A DNA stretch of 64,000 bases from Vitellaria paradoxa. Lineage: Eukaryota; Streptophyta; Magnoliopsida; Ericales; Sapotaceae. The notes under the pieces are model-generated. The model had not been told where the DNA came from. It worked only from the letters and a program-made list of their open reading frames with translations, and did no database searches. Where the stretch lies: assembly GCA_019916065.1 (NCBI GenBank), contig CM034239.1:41680663-41744662 (forward strand). Reading direction: 5' to 3'. Made by a program: the position numbers and the translations under genes. Shown here in pieces: positions 58,214 to 64,000 of the stretch; position 1 is the first letter of the stretch; each line of letters begins with the position of its first letter.

Positions 58214-58859
58214 AGCTTGGAGTTGTATTTTAGTCCGATGTTTTTTAATCTAATACCCTATACAAACATAAAGTTGTGGGTTTTGAAGTTGTAGTTTCAT
58301 CCTAAGTTTTGTCTAAAATCTCCCTTTTCATCAAGGAATGTGTATCATAATCACAAACAAAACTGTCATTAATTACTTGTATGACTACACAAACACATGT
58401 ACAACCTATAAGCTTTCCAGAGTCATTGTATTTTTGCATATTTAGCACCCAAACGAAAAAAAAAAAGAAAAGAAAAAGAAAGAAAAAAGACTTACATATA
58501 TACAACTGGCAACCTCATATTTTCAATAAAAGCTTGTCCATTGTTAACTTCATAGCTTTGTTGCAAAATTTCTGAGTCAAATGTGGTACAAGTTTTTACA
58601 AAGAGACACAGCATATCAAAATTTTCCGTACCTGTAAAATATCTAATATAGTATGACCAGTCCATCTATGTAAACAAACAAATTAAACCAAATGAGATAA
58701 TCAATCCGCATCATATTTGTTCACCGCCAGAGAAACTAAAATTGATTCATTAAACAGCCATAACATAAAAGGGAATTCAGGAAAACAGATATCTGTTAGG
58801 ACGAGGATAAGCAAATCATGCACATGAGATCAAAACAGATGATTAGCAGAATGCCAGCC

Positions 58860-60300
58860 TTATTGCCTCTCCCAACTTCTGATGGAGTCAATATCATCCA
58901 CATAAATAGCTTCTGTTACGTTAAATAGTAAAATCCTCTCTTCCCTTCTACTATCAATCAATCCAAACAAATTAGGAAAAAGAAGCACAAATAATGGACT
59001 TTAAGAAGTTACTGCATTCAACTTCCTACCAGTTTTAAGTCCAAGTCCAAGTAGAGAATCAGACTCTACAACTTAGTTCTCATCTTTGATATATCCAACA
59101 CCATCTTTCACAAATCAATTCAATGAAATAAGGTTTGTTTCTTTTTTTTTTTTTTTTTCCCTTTTTTTAATGACTATGAAATAAGTTAAATAACTGCCAA
59201 GAATGACCGAGTTTAAGCATTTTCAGAAGCATATAGACAGATTCAGCTAATTAAAAAAGAAAAAAAACACGTCTAGGAGTTTTTCCTGATGATCCTTCCT
59301 AGGTAACCTACAATATTCTTTGTTTACACTTAAAAGAAAAAGGGGAAGCTCAAGCCATTGCCAGTTGGGATTCTAAATTTTGCGGATAGGCCTAGTTACC
59401 AAATATATTCTAATACCATGAACTCTTCTACGGACTCATATCCACCACCAGATATGACAACACTGAGAATATGGGATATGCGTCCAATGCCCACACCTAA
59501 ATTGGACAATTGAATCCTCTAATTATTAACAATTCTTAAAGATTCAACAACATACATTTGACGATAAAGAAAGTGTTTTAATCTTCTATGTAGATGGAAG
59601 ATCACAATCTCTTTTTTTCTTTACATTTCATTTAATTCCAAGTACATTTCTAACTAATAATTGTATTTTATGTAAATGCATTACACAAAATATACCATAT
59701 ATAATGTTCATGACATGTCCAAGTACCATACCCAATTTTTTAGACCCATTTTCCAATATTCTAACATTAAAGTTGTGGACATCTGGCAACACACCTTACA
59801 CTCTTACCCTATTCGTATAACATAGCTAATACCCTCCATTACAAATTCTATACTTACAACATAACAGCTTCGAGTAATCAAAAGTTAAACCCAAGACAGA
59901 CCTGATTGAAAGCATAATTATCATTTGCAATGCACAAAACAAACTGTAACAAGATGCACCCCTAATATCAAATAATCAATAACCAGTATATTCCACATGA
60001 TATGCATAACACACTTGAAATACAATTACTCACAACTGAATGGCAGCGTAAATAATAGTAATCACCAATCGCAGGTCCTCCAGTAGTGTAAAAATCAGGC
60101 AAAATTTAATTTTGCTACCAAAAAGTAAAGAAAGTCTTTCCAAGAAATGGATACAGATTACCAATAATAATATAAGCCTAGCATTCGGGACATACTAATC
60201 AAAACATGTTATAGCATTATAAGGCACTTGTATGTGTACGTTGAAGCAACACCATGGTTTGAGATTCACACACAGTTTCCATTTACTCTAATCTATTTTA
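58860..60300. other. intergenic, extra sequence in the 3' flank of gene I
   Basis: No open frame of note. Less repetitive and slightly richer in G+C than its surroundings. It could be a 3' UTR intron, sequence lost beside H, or an insertion; no inverted ends or target duplication were found. Confidence 0.4.
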
Positions 60301-60475
60301 ACAAAACAGAGAAATGGAGGAAATATAGTGATTAAGGTTATAAAAAGAAAAAGAAAGCAACAGAAGATCTGTTATTTTTGTTCTTCGCATCCTTCCTTTC
60401 TTTCCTTTAGTCTTCACAATCAATGTTGCTCAGCTCTAGCACTTGATCCTCTCATGGAAGTCGGAATCCAATCAT

Positions 60476-61597
60476 CTACCCCTCGAAGGCACCATTTTGT
60501 CCTTTCAATAAAAGCAAGGTTTCCATAAAAGTATCAACTCTAAATGAGTATGAACTCCCTGCAAATCTAGTCTTCGTGATTGTTTTGCTCAAGGGGTCAT
60601 ATGAAAACAGCCAGCTATCATTTGTTAACAGAGCTTCGCCATTCTTCCTGAATCCCAGTGTCCTGCCCATCACTCCTGGTGGATTAATACTGTATAATTT
60701 ATACCAAGATTCTGCAACTCCATAATCTCTCATCACCCATACACTGCAAGAACCTGCACCCATTTGCGCACCACATAACACAGCAAGCGATTCTCCAAAT
60801 GACGTAATGTACAAGCATGTCGAACGTTGATCAGCTAGGGCAGGAGGCAGCATCATCTCACCAAACACTTCATCATTGATATCGAAAAATAAAATCAAAT
60901 TGTGGAAGCCACCCACCACAGATGGATCGTAGGCAAGCCAATGTACAGCCCCATTCAGAAAAACCTGTGACCACAAAAATTCAACCACGCAATATGGTGG
61001 AGCAGAACCAATTCCTCTCCACGACCCTGTGCTCTGCGCATATATTTCAACCTCAGGAGGAACTTTGAAGCGAAGCCACTGCTCTTTCTCATACACAATC
61101 CTCACCACCTTGTATTCGTGACTTGTGGGGTGGACGCCAAATCCAAGAACAAACATGTAAGGGCGTTGGGGCTTGTAGGGCAAGGGAAGAATCACCCGTT
61201 CTCGAATTGATGGGTTCCAAATAATGGTAGTGTGGTCATCTCGGAAATAATCATCACATAAACATAGCAATCCATTGCAACTACCCACTATCCTGAAATA
61301 CCCAACCGGGCTTTTGAAAGGGAATTCCAGCTCTAAGTTCTCGTCTCCAAAATTTTCATCGTCGCAGCACACAAAATAGTGCTCTTTTTTGTCATCGTTA
61401 GTATAAATTCTAATGAGAAGATTGCCACTGCTCGTTTTGCTGTCTGCAACGGTTCGATCGAGGTGAGTGGCGATGAAACTAGGGTTTGTGATGAGGGAAT
61501 ACCATGATTTGCAGACGGATCTGAATCGAATCAGAGATTTTGCGGGTAGTCTTGCGAATACTTCAACCCAGAGTTCGTCGGGCAAGTAGTCTGACAT
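60476..61597 (-). CDS. F-box/FBA (F-box associated) protein, gene I
   Basis: Single-exon paralogue of gene H, 373 residues. F-box at about residues 4-46 (PDELWVEVFARLPAKSLIRF, RSVCKSWYSLITNPSFIATH). FBA landmarks: VGSCNGLLCLCD, WNPSIRERVILP, LGFGVHPTSHEYKVVRIVYE, IYAQSTGSWRGI, LNGAVHWLA, CSVWVMRDYG, LLTNDSWLFSYDPLS. Start ATG 61597 is directly upstream of the F-box. It ends NGAFEG; H reads GAFKGVVEPF, and a small deletion after the shared GGTGCCTTC creates the earlier stop in I. The C-terminus is not part of a core motif, so the protein is probably functional. It would serve as an SCF substrate receptor; the substrate is unknown. Confidence 0.93.
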   Translation of the reverse strand: MSDYLPDELWVEVFARLPAKSLIRFRSVCKSWYSLITNPSFIATHLDRTVADSKTSSGNLLIRIYTNDDKKEHYFVCCDDENFGDENLELEFPFKSPVGYFRIVGSCNGLLCLCDDYFRDDHTTIIWNPSIRERVILPLPYKPQRPYMFVLGFGVHPTSHEYKVVRIVYEKEQWLRFKVPPEVEIYAQSTGSWRGIGSAPPYCVVEFLWSQVFLNGAVHWLAYDPSVVGGFHNLILFFDINDEVFGEMMLPPALADQRSTCLYITSFGESLAVLCGAQMGAGSCSVWVMRDYGVAESWYKLYSINPPGVMGRTLGFRKNGEALLTNDSWLFSYDPLSKTITKTRFAGSSYSFRVDTFMETLLLLKGQNGAFEG

Positions 61598-61930
61598 TGT
61601 TACTAGATGAAGATGGCACTAATTTTGTGGGAATTTTGTGAAATAGAAACTACAAGAAACGAATTTGAGCAACAGAATACAGTTTGAGAACAAACATACA
61701 GTCCTTAATAATCCATAAAGAGCCCTTATTTTGACGGTTCCGAGCCTTTGAGCCGCCGAGCGGGTTTGACATCATATTCTTCAAGCGTTAATCGAGTTTT
61801 GAAGCTCAAACACATTGAAAACACACCAAAGCTGCTGGGTTTTCACTATTATCTTTTTTTTTTTCCCCCCTCTAAAAATCTTGCAAGCTGCAACCCTGGG
61901 CTTTTAACGAGAAAAGCCCAATACAAATAA
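61598..61930 (-). promoter_or_regulatory. shared 5' flank of gene I
   Basis: Paralogous to 55011-55320; probably promoter and 5' UTR of gene I. A T-rich insertion at 61850-61872 separates the last stretch of similarity (GGGCTTTTAA). Confidence 0.4.
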
Positions 61931-61951
61931 ATTTTTTTCCTTTATCAGTTT

Positions 61952-62109
61952 AGGTTTGTTTGGAGTAAGAAAAAATGAGATAAATTGTAATTTAGGAAGA
62001 GTTCGTAATACGTGCAGTGAGAGAAAAAAGTTGATGTGATATAAAATTAACAGAGATTTATAGAGATTTTTAAAAATTTTTAACAAACTTTTACAAATCA
62101 AACGGGTCC
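61952..62109 (+). repeat. GTTTGG-end MITE family M, copy 5
   Basis: Starts GGTTTGTTTGGAGTAAG and ends AATCAAACGGGTCC. Very similar to the copy at 63507-63665, and in reverse complement to 7478-7650. Confidence 0.75.
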
Positions 62110-63506
62110 TTTATCTCCCTCCTCATTTATTTCACCAAACAATAAAAGGGAGAGTTTCACTTCTCTTGTCGTTTTTCACCTGTCTTCTTCTCTTTTGACC
62201 AAGTAAAGGGTTTCCAACTACGGAGTTCAAAAATTGAGTTATTGGTTTTTCTTTGTTCAAAAAAGTAGAGGGTTAGCAAAATATACAATTTTTAAAATCT
62301 AAGACATGCTAATGAAATTTGTATTATAAAAAAATATTTAGGTGAATTACTGTTAATATTTTTTGTATTTTGTTATTATTTTTAGTTTACTCTATGTATT
62401 TTAAATCATTTTATTTTATCTATTGTATTTTAAAATCATTCCAACTTGTTTTCTTTTATCAAATTTATTAATCTTGTATATCGACAGGCGTGATGAACCC
62501 ATGTTAGGCTCCGCAAAGGTAATTGTTTTCACTGAATCGAAAATTTACAATAAATTTTTGATTAATTTTCCTCAACTATATTTTCACTTTTACTCTTATT
62601 TACCTTAAAAATATAATTTTGATGCACTGATTATAGATATAGAATCTGCCCCTGCTGACAAGTGACATTATTCGTAATTATTTTAAAAAAACACAAATAT
62701 AATGGTACTAAATATAATTTATCAAAGTATTTTAATGAAAATTATAATAGGTTCATCCTATTATTCTTTATATTTATTTATAAGATAAACAACACTTATC
62801 ATTTTTTGTATTTTATTTTTATTTTCACTTTGTTACTTGCATTTTAAATCTTTCAATTTATGTATTTTTATATCCTCCTATTTTGTCCCATGTCGTTAAA
62901 GTTATTGATGCCTAACATTCATTGCATACAATAGACATAATATATATTTTTTAAAATTATTTTAAGGGTAAAGTATAAAAAATACCCCAACACCTTTAGT
63001 ATCACTTTAGTCCCACACGTTTCAATTGCAACAGTCAAATCCTTACACTTTTGGTCAAGTATCAATTCGCTCATTCCATTAGTTGACCGTTAAAAACAAC
63101 CGTTAGACTGAAGATAAAATGGTAATTTCAGTTATAGTTTACCCTCAGTGTCACTTAAGTCTCTCACATTTTTAATTATAACAATTGAATCCCTACATTT
63201 TTGACATATATTAGAAATATATTTTATTAAATTATATAACATATTTTAATTTGAAATATATCTTATTAAATTATTTTTAATCAAAAAAATATTTAAATTA
63301 TATTTAATATATTCTATTTTTATTGAATTAAATTATTTTTTTAAAAATAATATGATTAAATTAATAATATAATTAAAATAATATTTAGTTTATTTTAATT
63401 AATATGAAATATATTTTATTAATTTCAGTTAATTTTCTTTAAAATTAATAAAATTAAAAATTTTATTAAATGGTGATTTGATGGTTTCACTAATAGTTGT
63501 TATAAT
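62110..63506. other. AT-rich intergenic, no gene seen
   Basis: Frames at 62423-62608 and 62662-62847 are Phe/Tyr/Ile-rich artefacts. At 62964 AGGGTAAAGTATAAAAAATA marks the left end of a known-looking MITE type, with CACTTTAGTCCCACACG inside; its right end has been lost to AT-rich repeat sequence starting near 63210. Confidence 0.5.
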
Positions 63507-63665
63507 TGGGGTTGTTTGGAGTAAGAAAAAATGAGATAAATTGTAATTTGGAGAGAGTTCGTAATGCGTGTAGTGAGAGAAAAAAGTTGATGTGATATAA
63601 AGTTAACAGAGATTTATAGAGATTTTTGAAATTTTTTCTCAAATCATGGCAAACCAAACGGGACC
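63507..63665 (+). repeat. GTTTGG-end MITE family M, copy 6
   Basis: Starts GGGGTTGTTTGGAGTAAG and ends CAAACCAAACGGGACC. Shares GATGTGATATAAAGTTAACA and AGAGATTTATAGAGATTTTT with copies 1 and 5. Confidence 0.75.
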
Positions 63666-64000
63666 TTAATGGAATCGAATTAAAAAAGTCATATATATAA
63701 ACGTATACTCTCGAATTGAATATATATACAAAATTATATATAAAAAGAAAACTGCAAAAATAGAAAATTTAGAAAATAGTGATTCTAAGGCTTTTGATAA
63801 CATTATTGTTTTTTATTTTGTTTAACTTTTTATTTTAATATTTTATTTTTTTATCTTTTTTTCTAAAATAAAAATTGAAACTGCATTAACAGATGCAATT
63901 TTATTTACATAAATTAATATTTAATAAAATATTTAATTTATTATTTCTTAAAAATTATTCAAATTTAATAAAATATATTTCATAGTAATTAAACTATATT
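63666..64000. other. start of another AT-rich element
   Basis: From about 63785 the sequence (TTTTGATAACATTATTG, then TTTTATTTTAATATTTTATT) resembles the AT-rich element family of 31837-32623 and 34760-35445. It runs off the end of the window. No gene. Confidence 0.45.

Larger units (their letters stand above)
58240..61930. repeat. tandem duplication copy 2 around gene I
   Basis: Direct copy of about 52330-55320. It is longer because about 1.4 kb (58860-60300) in the 3' flank has no counterpart next to H. Confidence 0.7.

Noticed and set aside
1..64000. tRNA, rRNA or snRNA genes
   Set aside because: I looked for the usual conserved boxes and saw none convincing; a covariance-model scan would be needed to exclude them.

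Overview
The window is AT-rich nuclear DNA from a flowering plant, most likely a eudicot; I cannot name the species. The evidence is spliced genes with GT/AG introns, families typical of plants (F-box/LRR/FBD, F-box/FBA, NIPA), a Ty1/copia element, a solo LTR, a Helitron-like element and many small inverted-repeat elements whose ends read GTTTGG/CCAAAC. There is no operon-like or bacterial structure.

The window is an F-box gene cluster in birth-and-death decay. Three subfamilies can be told apart. Type I (F-box/LRR with a three-exon tail) has one near-complete but broken copy on the plus strand (3.7-6.4 kb, locus A) and two rearranged remnants on the minus strand (D, 29.5-34.1 kb; G, 49.7-51.7 kb). 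Type II (F-box/LRR/FBD, three exons) has one apparently intact gene (B, 14.3-17.6 kb) and two broken paralogues (C, 24.8-26.4 kb; F, 46.6-48.3 kb). Type III (E, 36.8-41.9 kb) is a frameshifted F-box/LRR/FBD pseudogene split by a copia insertion. At the right end, two intact single-exon F-box/FBA genes (H, 53.9-55.0 kb; I, 60.5-61.6 kb) form a tandem pair.

Large-scale layout: C+D (about 24.2-32.1 kb) and F+G (about 46.3-51.9 kb) are two direct copies of one segment. They differ by mobile insertions and one deletion, so they act as filled and empty sites for each other. A 13.5-kb stretch carrying locus E now separates them. H and I with their flanks (about 52.3-55.3 and 58.2-61.9 kb) are a second direct duplication.

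Mobile DNA fills most of the rest: a Helitron-like element at 19.1-22.7 kb carrying two in-phase exons of a NIPA-type magnesium transporter gene; a deleted copia element with both LTRs at 38.5-41.2 kb; a solo LTR with a perfect CAGAG target duplication at 28.4-28.8 kb; Harbinger-like MITEs with 3-bp target duplications; a 1.8-kb element flanked by a near-perfect 10-bp direct repeat at 41.9-43.7 kb; and a LINE remnant at 45.4-45.8 kb.

If expressed, B, H and I would encode SCF ubiquitin-ligase substrate receptors. Nothing here looks like a new molecular system. The best material is the gene-capturing Helitron candidate, the fused tandem remnants, and the paralogous filled/empty insertion sites that order the events.
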